DNA of 64,000 nt, from assembly GCA_025356475.1 (NCBI GenBank), contig JANXSX010000150.1, positions 186,001 through 250,000 on the forward strand, written 5' to 3'. Below, one piece after another: positions 17,416-26,189 of this stretch. Under the pieces are notes generated by a model, which saw only the letters and a program-made list of their open reading frames with translations, was not told where the DNA came from and searched no databases. Source of the DNA: Isosphaeraceae bacterium (GTDB taxonomy: Bacteria; Planctomycetota; Planctomycetia; Isosphaerales; Isosphaeraceae). The translations under genes and the position numbers were made by a program. The stretch's first letter is position 1; the number at the start of each line of letters is the position of its first letter.

Positions 17416-20400
17416 TTCAAGCCCTCCATCGACACGAGGTCCCGCCCCGCCTTACCTGTCATTCGGACCTGTTTGATCCGGCAGATCTTCGCGTAATCGC
17501 AGTGGGTCTCGCACCCTTCGACACGCGGATTCACCTCAAATCGCCCGTCACGCACCCGGGACACTTGCGCCAAGATCAAGGACTCAACCTGTTCGACGAG
17601 TTCATCCCAATCCCCGAGTCGTACCGAACGAAAGCCCTTGTTTCTCAAACCCCAGTACCCAAAGTCCAAAACAGGCACGGGCTTGTTGAGCAGGTTCAAT
17701 CGCTCGACCGCCATGGCATAGACTGGCAATTGAACCAGATACTTGGTTTTGACATCCTTGATTTCGGGGGGCGTCCCCGACTTGTAGTCGATGACCCTTA
17801 CCCCTCCTCCCGAGGAGTTCGAGACGAGATCGACCCGGTCGATACTCCCTTGAATCAAAACTTGTTCCGATCCTGACCCAAGCTGCAGGGCTGGAGCGTC
17901 CGACGGAGATTTCTTATTGCCGAACTTGATCTCAAAGCCTTCGGGAACACTCGTCTCTTTCTTGGTCGCCTTCGGTTCCAGATATTTCTCACGTTGCGTG
18001 AGGTACAAGTTCAGCATACGAACCAGCCGTTCATCTTCAATGATTCGCAGACCCTGGACTACCGGTGAGAAAGGAGTTGTCCGCTGGTCGAGTGACACGC
18101 GGAGTTGGCTCTGAGCCACGATCGGATCAAGTTCAAGAGATGTGCTGATCTCGGCTTGGCGATTTATGTGCAGTGTGCGTTCGAGGGTTTCCAGGACCCT
18201 GTGGATCTCGGTTCCCAAGGCGGCTCGATCGGTCTCGAACTCATCTCGCTCGTCCCGAGGCGCAAGACGGAGGACATATTTCATGAAAAACTGGAATGGG
18301 CATAAGTTGTAGGATTCAAGCTGGCTCGCGCTGAAGGTGTATGACGGGCCAAAGTTGCGAGCGACGGTATCGCGAAGTTCGAAATCCAGCCATCGGCCTT
18401 CGTAGATTCCGAATCCGGCCCGTTGGGTTCGTTCGTCGAGCAACGAAAGCGCGATCGCAGTTCCAATCATCGGTTCCTGATGGATCGGCTGGCGAGCCAG
18501 TTCTTGCAATGCCCGGACAGCGTCCTTGGGTCGACGGGCAGGTGGCTGCAACGCCAATCCAACCGTCCGAACTCGGACGTCGGCGGCGGACCGGGCCAAC
18601 GACGCAAGCGCTTCATCGATCAACGCCGGTTGCACACGTTCAATTCGTGTGTGAATGCGCGAGCATTCCTCGGGGCTAAAGAGCCGGATCAAGTCTTCGA
18701 CGAAGCCAGCCGCGAGCAAGGGTTGGCCGTCATCCTTGCGAGTTGGGTAGATGACCGAGAGGTCGGTCTGAGCCGAGCCGACCAGGCTGAGAAATCGCTG
18801 CTCTTCGTTGGCGATCGACTCCGTATTCTCGTCCGCGTCGAGCCGAGTCCGATCCGGAAACGTCCCCTCTCCCAGTCCCGCCACGATGATATGGTTCGCC
18901 CAGGCCCCCAACGCTTCGTCCAGCGCCGCGACCTGAATCACCCCTTCTACTCGCTGTGCAGGAACCACTTCGGCAAGGGCGATGGTCGATTCCAGCCGTG
19001 CGACGAACTCGGCCCAGGTTGAGATTCGTTCAGGCCCCTCAAGGGACGCGAGGACCTCTCCCTCTTGGTCGAGGGCAGAGTAAAGCGCCCCGAGCGGCTC
19101 CCCTGCGACCGCCTCTTCGCGATCGAGGCCAAGTTCCTTAATCAGCGATTGAAGATTCGAGGTCTGTTCGGACCAGGTCCCCTCGCGGGCGAAGCGATCG
19201 AAGATACTGAGGAATCGCTCTAGCAGTCTGAGTGCCAAGGCGGACCCACGCTGGGGGTGAGCCAGCTCACGTCGGAGTGATTCGCGACCGCGAAAGGCTC
19301 GGCTCATCTGGACTGCGCTCGCGGCGCGAGGGAAATTCTCCGGGAGTGAGGCTTCCGGCCAATCGGGCTTCAGTAATGTGTTGCGCCACAAACCGACCAA
19401 GGTCACCGCATCATACTCTTCGACCGGCCAACGAACGGCCCTCTGAATCGTCGCGATCACTGGTTCGGCGGCCAGTCTCTTGGGGGTTGAAGTTCGAGCG
19501 GGAACACCCCACGACTCCAAGGTCTCGACGATCAACGAACCCAGCGGCTCGCCCCGAGGTAACAGAACGAGGAGATCCTCCGGCATCGCTCCGTTATCAA
19601 GTCGGGCAGTGACCTCGCGTGCGACAACGCGAGCCATCACTCGCCGTTCGGGAGATCCGATGATCGAGATCCCGGTCAGAGCACCGTGCGCCGGATCGGT
19701 AGGGGTTTTCGCGAACAGATCGCGCTCAACTCGGACCAAACCCTCCGGTCGTTGATCATCGCCCACGACCGAATAGGAGGTAAATCCCCACTCGAGGATT
19801 CGGTTGCTGGTCTCATCGGCTTCCGCAGAGGGCTGGCGGGTCAGGGCGATTGTCAGGCTGGGGCACCTTTTTCGCCAAGCTTCGATCGCACGCCAAACGA
19901 AGGGGAACTCGGGAAGCGGGCCGACGATCGCGATCGCTTCCAGCCCTGCAAGCCATTTGCCAGGGGCATCGCGGACGATTCGTGATCCCCAGACGGCTAG
20001 CCCCGCCTTATCGACCCAACGATGGTGTATGCAAATCGCCTGATACGCGTCATGGATCCGTTGTTCGGCACGAATGAGACGATCGTCGGAGGTATCACTC
20101 GAGTGCCGCTCTTGCAAGCTCCAGCGCCGGACCTTGCGTTCGAGCCGTCTCCGGACGCCAGGTAGGCTGGACACATCAGCGAGCGGCCCCAGTCCATTGG
20201 CGTCACCGACCCGTTTGATCGCTTTGAGCAGGACCGCGCGACTCGCGACCGGACTCAGCAATCGAGGAGGTCGAGGCGCGTGGCTTGCAAGATCAATCCA
20301 GAGATCATCCCAGGTCAGGACTTGTGTGGCGTCGGCCCGATGCGGGGATCGGATCGCCTGATCACGAGCGATCGGGCTCGCTGTCAGGATCAGCGATGAG

Positions 20401-20486
20401 GGGGAGTTGGAGATCCCCGCCAGTGCGAAACTGGTCAGGCGACCGATGTGGGACCCGGTCAAAAAGAGTCGAGACCTGCTGTCCAC
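17412..20486 (-). CDS. PD-(D/E)XK nuclease family protein, AddB-like
   Basis: A 1024-residue protein starting GTG at 20486 with AGGGGG six bases upstream. The first 650 residues resemble an inactive helicase-like AddB scaffold with no Walker A. The C-terminal nuclease has GTEIHRVLE (about 758), GSIDRVD (about 880), VIDYKSG (about 898-904) and a QLPVYA helix. Four Cys at about 729, 992, 996 and 1002 fit the 4Fe-4S clasp of AddB. The last three are spaced C-x3-C-x5-C, against the usual C-x2-C-x5-C. It is the only visible nuclease of the pair, as the coupled helicase lacks one. The first 125 bases overlap the 3' end of uppP in another frame. Confidence 0.87.
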   Translation of the reverse strand: MDSRSRLFLTGSHIGRLTSFALAGISNSPSSLILTASPIARDQAIRSPHRADATQVLTWDDLWIDLASHAPRPPRLLSPVASRAVLLKAIKRVGDANGLGPLADVSSLPGVRRRLERKVRRWSLQERHSSDTSDDRLIRAEQRIHDAYQAICIHHRWVDKAGLAVWGSRIVRDAPGKWLAGLEAIAIVGPLPEFPFVWRAIEAWRKRCPSLTIALTRQPSAEADETSNRILEWGFTSYSVVGDDQRPEGLVRVERDLFAKTPTDPAHGALTGISIIGSPERRVMARVVAREVTARLDNGAMPEDLLVLLPRGEPLGSLIVETLESWGVPARTSTPKRLAAEPVIATIQRAVRWPVEEYDAVTLVGLWRNTLLKPDWPEASLPENFPRAASAVQMSRAFRGRESLRRELAHPQRGSALALRLLERFLSIFDRFAREGTWSEQTSNLQSLIKELGLDREEAVAGEPLGALYSALDQEGEVLASLEGPERISTWAEFVARLESTIALAEVVPAQRVEGVIQVAALDEALGAWANHIIVAGLGEGTFPDRTRLDADENTESIANEEQRFLSLVGSAQTDLSVIYPTRKDDGQPLLAAGFVEDLIRLFSPEECSRIHTRIERVQPALIDEALASLARSAADVRVRTVGLALQPPARRPKDAVRALQELARQPIHQEPMIGTAIALSLLDERTQRAGFGIYEGRWLDFELRDTVARNFGPSYTFSASQLESYNLCPFQFFMKYVLRLAPRDERDEFETDRAALGTEIHRVLETLERTLHINRQAEISTSLELDPIVAQSQLRVSLDQRTTPFSPVVQGLRIIEDERLVRMLNLYLTQREKYLEPKATKKETSVPEGFEIKFGNKKSPSDAPALQLGSGSEQVLIQGSIDRVDLVSNSSGGGVRVIDYKSGTPPEIKDVKTKYLVQLPVYAMAVERLNLLNKPVPVLDFGYWGLRNKGFRSVRLGDWDELVEQVESLILAQVSRVRDGRFEVNPRVEGCETHCDYAKICRIKQVRMTGKAGRDLVSMEGLK

Positions 20487-21360
20487 GCTCGCCCCCTGGT
20501 CGCAGACTGAGATAGGCCAACAAGCCTAACCCGAGAACGATGAGGTATACAGAAAAATACCAGAGCTTGCCCGACCGGACAACTCGAACAAGCCAGACGA
20601 TCGCTCCGTAACCGACGATGCCTGCGACGATTGTCCCCGCCAGCATCGGCCAGATCGCCCCATGAGCTAGAGAGATATGACTCTCGGGCTTGAGGAAGTC
20701 CTTAAATTCGAGGGTGGCTCCACCGAGAATCGCGGGGACTGCCATGAGAAGGCTGAAACCGACCGCCCAGCTCTTGGAGAACCCGCAAGCGAGAGCGGAG
20801 GAAATCGTCAGACCGCTCCGGCTCACACCTGGGAGAGGCGCGAAGCTCTGTGCGATACCGATCAACAGTGCATCACGCCACGTCATCTCATCAAGCCCCT
20901 TCTCCCCTCCCTTGAGCTTGGTCGTGACCAGGAGGACTGCGGCGGTGATCAAAAAGCCGACCGCAGCGGCGAACGGGCTGGCGAAGGCCGCCTCTAACTG
21001 CTTCTTGAGGAGGAGACCGACAGGGATCGCCGGTAGGGTCGCAATCACCGTATAAATACCCGCTTTGATCACAGAGCGACGTTGCAGGTGCGTTGCCACA
21101 TCGGTTGCACCCATCAGCCCACGCGCACCGGCCCAGCCGATCCGTCTGTAATGGATCAAGAGGGCTGTGAGCGTCCCCAGGTGAAGGAGAACGATAAAAA
21201 AGAGGTTTTCCTCAGCTTGGGCTTCGCGTCCATGGAGCGCATCGAAAAGCTTCTGAGTGATCGAGAGATGTCCATCACTGGAAATCGGCAGGAACTCGGT
21301 CACACCTTGGACCGCACCGAGGACGAGGCTTTCGATCCAGTCAAGCGAGGTCGGGGACAT
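20362..21360 (-). CDS. uppP: Undecaprenyl-diphosphatase
   Basis: A 332-residue membrane enzyme that recycles undecaprenyl diphosphate to the monophosphate carrier for envelope glycan synthesis. It shows the family's two motif regions: AVQGVTEFLPISSDGHL near the N-terminus and LPGVSRSGLTISSALA in the second half, with about eight helices. Family members are usually about 270 residues. Here about 45 polar residues follow the last helix, and this tail is encoded where the downstream nuclease gene begins. The ATG at 21360 overlaps the pgsA stop as TGATG, so translation is probably coupled. Confidence 0.95.
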   Translation of the reverse strand: MSPTSLDWIESLVLGAVQGVTEFLPISSDGHLSITQKLFDALHGREAQAEENLFFIVLLHLGTLTALLIHYRRIGWAGARGLMGATDVATHLQRRSVIKAGIYTVIATLPAIPVGLLLKKQLEAAFASPFAAAVGFLITAAVLLVTTKLKGGEKGLDEMTWRDALLIGIAQSFAPLPGVSRSGLTISSALACGFSKSWAVGFSLLMAVPAILGGATLEFKDFLKPESHISLAHGAIWPMLAGTIVAGIVGYGAIVWLVRVVRSGKLWYFSVYLIVLGLGLLAYLSLRPGGERGQQVSTLFDRVPHRSPDQFRTGGDLQLPLIADPDSEPDRS

Positions 21361-21923
21361 CAGGCGGTCTCATTTCGAAACTTGGGCCAAGCGAGAGTCA
21401 GATACCCAAAGCCGCTATAGAGGGTCAGGCCGACGGCGAGCCACGTCAGGGTGTCCCGACCATAGAGCCAAGCCGCGCTAGGACGGAGCCAGAGACATGC
21501 GAGGATCCCGCAGATTGAGAGGCATTGCATGACCGTCTTGATCTTGCCGGCCATCATGGCACCGAACGCCTGACCTTGTCCTTCGAGATGGCTCCGCAGC
21601 CCTTGAATTAATAGCTCACGAACGATGATCGTCGTGACCATCCAGGGGGCGAGGCCGGTCTCGGGAACCGTGAGCAGGTAGATGAATCCGCCCGAGATCA
21701 GAACTTTGTCTACCAGCGGGTCGAGCTGGCGTCCCAAAGCGGTCGCTTGACCAAGCCGGCGCGCGAGATAGCCGTCGAGAGTGTCAGTGATCGCGGCGAT
21801 CGCGAAACAGACCAAAGCCGCCAGAAACTGATCCTGGGCGATCATCACAAACACGATGATCGCCAGGAGCAGACGTCCAAACGTCAAGGTGTTGGGAACG
21901 TTGAAGATCCGCACTTTCTTCAT
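21360..21923 (-). CDS. pgsA: CDP-diacylglycerol-glycerol-3-phosphate 3-phosphatidyltransferase
   Basis: A 187-residue inner-membrane CDP-alcohol phosphotransferase that makes phosphatidylglycerol phosphate. The family motif D-x2-DG-x2-AR-x8-G-x3-D-x3-D is complete in DTLDGYLARRLGQATALG followed by RQLDPLVD. The N-terminus NVPNTLTFGRLLLA is typical of PgsA, with further helices after the motif. Its TGA stop overlaps the uppP start by one base. The rimO stop lies 80 bases upstream. Confidence 0.94.
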   Translation of the reverse strand: MKKVRIFNVPNTLTFGRLLLAIIVFVMIAQDQFLAALVCFAIAAITDTLDGYLARRLGQATALGRQLDPLVDKVLISGGFIYLLTVPETGLAPWMVTTIIVRELLIQGLRSHLEGQGQAFGAMMAGKIKTVMQCLSICGILACLWLRPSAAWLYGRDTLTWLAVGLTLYSGFGYLTLAWPKFRNETA

Positions 21924-22003
21924 CAGCGAGACCTCTCCGGCTCGAAGTCAAACAGTCCGATCCACCAAGCGGGTTGGCTAATCCTCTGTCGACTCCACGG
22001 TTC

Positions 22004-23431
22004 TCAGTTGAGGATCGTGAACGGAGAGATAGGTTTTTTGCGGGGCTTGGGACGGCTTCGTTTCCGTCGAGGTGGGCTAGAGTCGGCAGTAGCGACCAGG
22101 TCGTAACCTTGTGAGGCCACAACTTTTACGCTGACCATGTCTCCAGGCTCGATGCCTCGTCCGCGAACATAGGCGAGGCCATCGACATCGGGGGCATCCG
22201 CATAAGATCGCCCGATCCAGAGGTGCTCTTCGCCCGGGACCGGCCCGTCGATCAGGACGTCGAGGGTCCGCCCGATCAGGGAGTCGTTGAACTCAAACGC
22301 AATCGGCTGCTGGGCTTCCATGATCCGGTCACGACGTTCGAGCTTGACCTCTTCGGACAGGTGCCCAGGAACCTTTGCGGCGGGCGTGTCGGGTTCAAAC
22401 GAGTAGGGGAATACCCCAAGACGCTCGAACCTCGTCGTCTTGACGTAGTCGAGCATTTCCTCAAATTCCGCATTCGTCTCGCCAGGGAACCCGACGATGA
22501 ACGTCGTCCGGAGCACCAGATTCGGGATGGCGTCGCGCAAGCGTGTGATGATGGATTCGGTCTCGCCTCGGGTGTGGCGGCGATTCATCACCTTGAGCAT
22601 GCGGTCATTGATATGCTGGAGCGGCATATCCAGGTAAGGAACGATTTTCTTGGCCGTCGCAATTGTTTCGACCAGCTCGTCGGTCACGTAGTTCGGGTAG
22701 TTGTAGAGGATGCGAATCCAGTCGATGCCCTCGACCTGGTCGAGCTCCCGGAGAAGCTCCGCCAGTCTTGGCCGACCATAAAGGTCGACCCCGTAATAGG
22801 TCATGTCTTGGGCGACGAGGTTCAACTCGCGAACGCCATCGGCGGCGAGTTCCTTGGCCTCGGCGATCACGGCCTCGATCGGCTTGGTGACGTGCTTGCC
22901 ACGCATTGCGGGGATCGCGCAGAAGGTGCAGAGGCGGTCGCACCCCTCAGAAACCTTGAGGTAGGCCAGGTGCTTGGGGGTGATCCGAAGCCGAGCTGTA
23001 TCATCCTGCGCACGGATTGCAGCGGGCCGAAAGATTGTCCGCTGCTCGTGGAGGTCGCCCATAATCCGGTCGGCGGCCTGGGCGATTTGTTCACGACCGA
23101 AGACTCCGACGATCTGATCGACGTCGGGAACCTCATCGAGAAGCAGCTCTTTCTGACGTTCTGCGAGACAACCGGCAACGACAACTCCCTTGATCTCGCC
23201 TCGCTTCTTGCGGTCGAGCATCTCGCGGATCACGCCCAACGACTCTTGACGAGCGGATTCGATAAACCCGCACGTGTTGATGATCACGATGTCCGAGGGT
23301 TCACTATCCGGAACGAGCGTGTAACCATCTTGGGAGAGAAGGCCGAGCATACGCTCAGAGTCGACGAGGTTCTTCGGGCAGCCAAGGCTGACGAAAGAAA
23401 AGTTGCCTTTATGCGAGGATGAGGGGGTCAT
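22004..23431 (-). CDS. rimO: Ribosomal protein S12 methylthiotransferase
   Basis: A radical SAM enzyme that adds a methylthio group to an Asp of ribosomal protein S12. Start taken at ATG 23431 (MTPSSSHKGNFSF); an ATG 18 codons upstream gives unrelated sequence. The 475-residue product has the N-terminal UPF0004 domain with three cluster Cys (VSLGCPKN, INTCGF, VAGCLAE), the radical SAM motif CDRLCTFCAIP, and a C-terminal TRAM domain. The sequence SLGCPKNLVDSE distinguishes RimO from MiaB. It opens the rimO-pgsA-uppP-helicase series on the minus strand. Confidence 0.96.
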   Translation of the reverse strand: MTPSSSHKGNFSFVSLGCPKNLVDSERMLGLLSQDGYTLVPDSEPSDIVIINTCGFIESARQESLGVIREMLDRKKRGEIKGVVVAGCLAERQKELLLDEVPDVDQIVGVFGREQIAQAADRIMGDLHEQRTIFRPAAIRAQDDTARLRITPKHLAYLKVSEGCDRLCTFCAIPAMRGKHVTKPIEAVIAEAKELAADGVRELNLVAQDMTYYGVDLYGRPRLAELLRELDQVEGIDWIRILYNYPNYVTDELVETIATAKKIVPYLDMPLQHINDRMLKVMNRRHTRGETESIITRLRDAIPNLVLRTTFIVGFPGETNAEFEEMLDYVKTTRFERLGVFPYSFEPDTPAAKVPGHLSEEVKLERRDRIMEAQQPIAFEFNDSLIGRTLDVLIDGPVPGEEHLWIGRSYADAPDVDGLAYVRGRGIEPGDMVSVKVVASQGYDLVATADSSPPRRKRSRPKPRKKPISPFTILN

Positions 23432-23685
23432 TCGTCTCTTGAGAGTTGGGAGTTCGGGTTTCACGAGGATACATGCATTGAACAATGATCGCTCTTCCGA
23501 CTATCTCCGTCCGAAATCCGGTTCTAAGTGACAGAGGCGGCACCGATTGCTTCGAGAATACCCAAGCTGGAACGCGTGCGTAACCCGACCGCTTTTCAAG
23601 TTATACCATAACAGAGGACTCATCGGCCTGCAAAAAGCGAGAAAAAAGGTCGTTGATGCCACGTGACCTCACTCAAGCCGCCCTC

Positions 23686-23713
23686 TTGCGTTCCTTGCGT
23701 GCCACGTTATCAT
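23686..23713 (+). promoter_or_regulatory. Candidate promoter of tRNA-Arg
   Basis: A -35-like TTGCGT (23686-23691) and a -10-like TATCAT (23708-23713) are 16 bases apart. Transcription would begin about 8-10 bases before the tRNA 5' end. Predicted by eye only. Confidence 0.4.
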
Positions 23714-23728
23714 AAGATTCGTTCGGAT

Positions 23729-23802
23729 GCGTCCGTAGCTCAATTGGATAGAGTAGCGGTCTTCGGAACCGCGGGTTGGGGGTTCGAATCCCTCCGGGCG
23801 CA
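23729..23802 (+). tRNA. tRNA-Arg (anticodon UCG)
   Basis: A 74-base cloverleaf. The acceptor GCGTCCG pairs with CGGGCGC, the anticodon stem GCGGT/ACCGC holds the loop CTTCGGA (anticodon TCG), and the T arm has GGTTCGAATC. The discriminator is A, and CCA is not encoded. It is followed directly by a strong terminator hairpin. Confidence 0.97.
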
Positions 23803-23811
23803 CTCATAGCG

Positions 23812-23854
23812 AAAGGCCGACCGCCACTTTTCCAAGTGGCTGTCGGCCTTTTTA
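23812..23854 (+). terminator. Rho-independent terminator after tRNA-Arg
   Basis: Outer arms AAAGGCCGAC/GTCGGCCTTT and inner arms GCCACTT/AAGTGGC with a TTCC loop form a 17-pair stem with one mismatch, followed by a T run on the plus strand. The glutathione peroxidase gene ends 15 bases away on the other strand, so the hairpin may serve both. Confidence 0.88.
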
Positions 23855-23868
23855 TTCACTGCCGCAAA

Positions 23869-24459
23869 TTACTTCGATTCCGCGATGGCGGCCTCGATGG
23901 CCTTGGTAACCTTGGCACCCTCAGGCTCGTCGCCAGGCGCGAACCGAGCGATGACTTCGCCCTTTCGATTTACCAGGAACTTGGCAAAGTTCCAGGGGAT
24001 ATCACCTGCGAACTTGGGGTCTGTCTCTTTGCTGGTCAGGAACGAGTAGAGCGGGTGGATACCATTGCCCTTGACCACAATCTTCGAGAAGATCGGGAAC
24101 GAGACGTCATACTTGGTCCTGCAAAAGGTCTTGATCTCGGCGTCGGTGCCCGGCTCCTGCTTGCCGAATTCGTTGGCCGGGAAGGCTAGAACCGTGAAGC
24201 CCTGGGCCTTGTACTTCTTGTAGACGGATTCGAGACCGTCATACTGCGGGGTATAGCCACACTTGCTGGCTGTGTTCACAATCAGGAGGACCTCACCCTT
24301 GTACTTGGCGAGATCGACGTCCTTGCCATCAATGTCTTTGACCTGGTGTTCGAGCACGGTTGAGGCTTTCGTGGGTGGGTTGGCGGTCACTTGAACCGAA
24401 GCGAGCAGCGCCAATGAGGCCAGACCGAGGCTGAGGCCGAGAGTCGAGACGCGAATCAT
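23869..24459 (-). CDS. Exported glutathione peroxidase family protein
   Basis: A 196-residue thioredoxin-fold peroxidase. The peroxidatic Cys is in NTASKCGYTPQY; the other active-site residues are Gln in FPANEFGKQEPG and Trp-Asn in PWNFAKFL. A second Cys in IKTFCRTKYDV is the usual resolving Cys of thioredoxin-dependent members. The first 26 residues form a signal peptide (MIRVSTLGLSLGLASLALLA, then SVQVTA), so the enzyme should act in the periplasm on peroxides. GGAG lies eight bases before the ATG. The gene is divergent from the membrane protein gene at 24.6 kb. Confidence 0.94.
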   Translation of the reverse strand: MIRVSTLGLSLGLASLALLASVQVTANPPTKASTVLEHQVKDIDGKDVDLAKYKGEVLLIVNTASKCGYTPQYDGLESVYKKYKAQGFTVLAFPANEFGKQEPGTDAEIKTFCRTKYDVSFPIFSKIVVKGNGIHPLYSFLTSKETDPKFAGDIPWNFAKFLVNRKGEVIARFAPGDEPEGAKVTKAIEAAIAESK

Positions 24460-24600
24460 GAGGGAGGCTCCAGGGGTGGGTTGGTAAGGTGTCGCATACT
24501 GGACACCTTCTCTTTCAGACTTTATGGTGCATCCCTTGAGCCACGAATCAAGTGGCTCCCCTCCGAATTGGTCAAGATTCCCCCCTGGGCGAACTCTACA

Positions 24601-25104
24601 GTGAGATCATTGCGTTCCGACTTCAGACTGTTCGTTCGCTGGCTCTTGATTCTGGGGTTCTCGGTCTGGTTCGGAGGTTTCACCTTTTACGGAGCCGTCG
24701 TGCTGACCGTACTCCACGACCAGCTCGACCAGCTCACTGCTGGCTCGATTACTCGGGACGTCACGTTTCTGATGAATCTCATTGGACTTGTGTCCATTGG
24801 CTTGATCTGGCTTGATCTGGCGATCGAGGCTCCAAAACGAAAGAGCAAGTTCACCTTTGGGTTACTTGCTCTTCTGAGCTTCATCTCGATCATCCAGATT
24901 GGACTGCTCTGGGGCCATTCCTACCTGGCTCATTGGATCGATGAACGAGGCCTCCGTGGCTTCTACCGAGTCCATACCATCTACCTCAATACGAGCACGG
25001 TCCAGTGGGGGGCGTGCATCCTGTTGATGCTCGCCCTGGTTTACCACTGGACGAAGATCGACCAAATTCGTCAGAATCAACCGTCAGATCAGGCCCCAGC
25101 CTGA
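24601..25104 (+). CDS. Four-helix membrane protein, DUF4149/TMEM205-like
   Basis: About 167 residues from GTG 24601; the frame is open from TTG 24481, but the added 40 residues look uncoded and would overlap the peroxidase promoter region. Four hydrophobic helices are visible, the first two containing WLLILGFSVWFGGFTFYGAV, a pattern seen in DUF4149 proteins (small, GGF-containing membrane proteins). The function is unknown. The 3' end overlaps, on the opposite strand, the last 16 bases of the PEP-CTERM tail described at 25089. The start is uncertain. Confidence 0.65.
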   Translation: MRSLRSDFRLFVRWLLILGFSVWFGGFTFYGAVVLTVLHDQLDQLTAGSITRDVTFLMNLIGLVSIGLIWLDLAIEAPKRKSKFTFGLLALLSFISIIQIGLLWGHSYLAHWIDERGLRGFYRVHTIYLNTSTVQWGACILLMLALVYHWTKIDQIRQNQPSDQAPA

Positions 25105-25217
25105 ACACGCCGCCGTCCGCGTATGACGGTCCCAAGAATTCCCATGCATCCAAGCAGAAGGGTCGATGGCTCGGGTACGGCTGCGCTGGTGAAGTTGACT
25201 GGCGCGTCTAAGCCATT
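25089..25217 (-). other. PEP-CTERM tail in frame behind the TAG stop of the choice-of-anchor A gene
   Basis: Directly after the TAG at 25218-25220 the same frame stays open for 42 codons to TGA. It encodes NGLDAPVNFTSAA, then VPEPSTLLLGCMGILGTVI and RGRRR. This is a textbook PEP-CTERM sorting signal: the VPEPST motif, a hydrophobic helix and a basic end. TAG ends other genes in the window (for example cimA and the receiver fusion), so the codon is not reassigned. Confidence 0.85.
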
Positions 25218-26057
25218 CTAGTAGGGGACGTGGATCTCGTTCGACTGAGTCAATTGGTTGACGAAGACTCCACCATCGACGTTGGCATTCTGGGAATTGA
25301 AGTTTGCCAGAGGTGCCAGAATCGAGGCTGTGAACTGGTTGGAGATCGAGAGTGTGCTGGCGTTCACGAAATTGAAGAGGATATGGGACCGCAAATTTGA
25401 GAAGTCCCCCCCGAACGTATGTCCAACGACAACGTTGGTACCAGTCACATTGATCACAATATTGGATGCACCATTGGCGTTGAGCCGAATCTGATTCCCC
25501 TGGGGATCGTTCAGAATGCTGCCGTTGATCGCAAAGACCGTCAACCCGTTTGCATTAGGGTGGCCATTGAGTACCAGGTCGTGATTCGCCACATTTTGGG
25601 GGAGTGTGACAGTTCCGGTCGAGGTCAGGCCCGAAAAGTAGGTTGAGTCGTTCGTCAGTTCGTTCGCAATTTGGGATCGGGTTGGAACGGCAGTTGTGGA
25701 GTCATAGAAGACGTTGCTCGAGTTGCCGGAATTATTATTGATCTGGCCCGAGATGGCTCCCAGAACTCGCAACCGACCCGATTGGATGTTCGCGTTTGCG
25801 GTCAGGTTGCCCAGGACCGTCAACGAATCGACAGGACTCGCATTCCCCAGGTTTCCGCCGTTGAACCCGACGTTTGAGAAACTACCATTGGCGTTTCCGC
25901 CGATCAAGACCCGGCCCTCGACCTCCGAGCTACCGTTGCGATCACCAATGACGACCAGGTTGTAGTCCGTGAGCAAGCCAGCCCAGGTGAAATTTGCCGA
26001 AACGCAGAACGACAAAGAGACAAAAACCAGATGGGAGACAGTTCGCCAGCGAGTCAT
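25218..26057 (-). CDS. Choice-of-anchor A domain secreted protein, separated from its PEP-CTERM tail by a TAG codon
   Basis: Start taken at ATG 26057 (MTRWRTVSHLVFVSLSFCVS), which begins a signal peptide ending near WAG; the frame is open to 26231. The 279-residue product is the choice-of-anchor A domain: LLTDYNLVVIGDRNGSSEVEGRVLIGGNA, repeated Asn-rich beta turns, and ILAPLANFNSQNANVDGGVF before the end. Proteins of this family are exported and anchored by a C-terminal signal. Here the frame ends at TAG (EIHVPY) and the anchor signal follows in the same frame. The gene is therefore a recent nonsense mutant that secretes an unanchored protein, a readthrough gene, or a sequencing error. Tandem palindromes lie about 135-170 bases upstream of the start. 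Confidence 0.85.
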   Translation of the reverse strand: MTRWRTVSHLVFVSLSFCVSANFTWAGLLTDYNLVVIGDRNGSSEVEGRVLIGGNANGSFSNVGFNGGNLGNASPVDSLTVLGNLTANANIQSGRLRVLGAISGQINNNSGNSSNVFYDSTTAVPTRSQIANELTNDSTYFSGLTSTGTVTLPQNVANHDLVLNGHPNANGLTVFAINGSILNDPQGNQIRLNANGASNIVINVTGTNVVVGHTFGGDFSNLRSHILFNFVNASTLSISNQFTASILAPLANFNSQNANVDGGVFVNQLTQSNEIHVPY

Positions 26058-26189
26058 CAGTGGGTTTTCCGTGGGGCCGAGCGTGTGGATATACGACAAT
26101 GGAAAAACAGAAACATCTTGGACACGATTTATTCTTGGCGGGGTCTGCCAAAAGACAAGGCGTAGATGCAATTTGTTCTTGAGCGTAAG

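Noticed and set aside
22223-23422. 399-residue open frame on the plus strand
   Set aside because: It is a mirror of rimO, which has complete family motifs on the other strand.
25089-25220. TAG reassigned as a sense codon in this organism
   Set aside because: TAG ends clear full-length genes such as cimA and the receiver fusion, so a general reassignment is ruled out.
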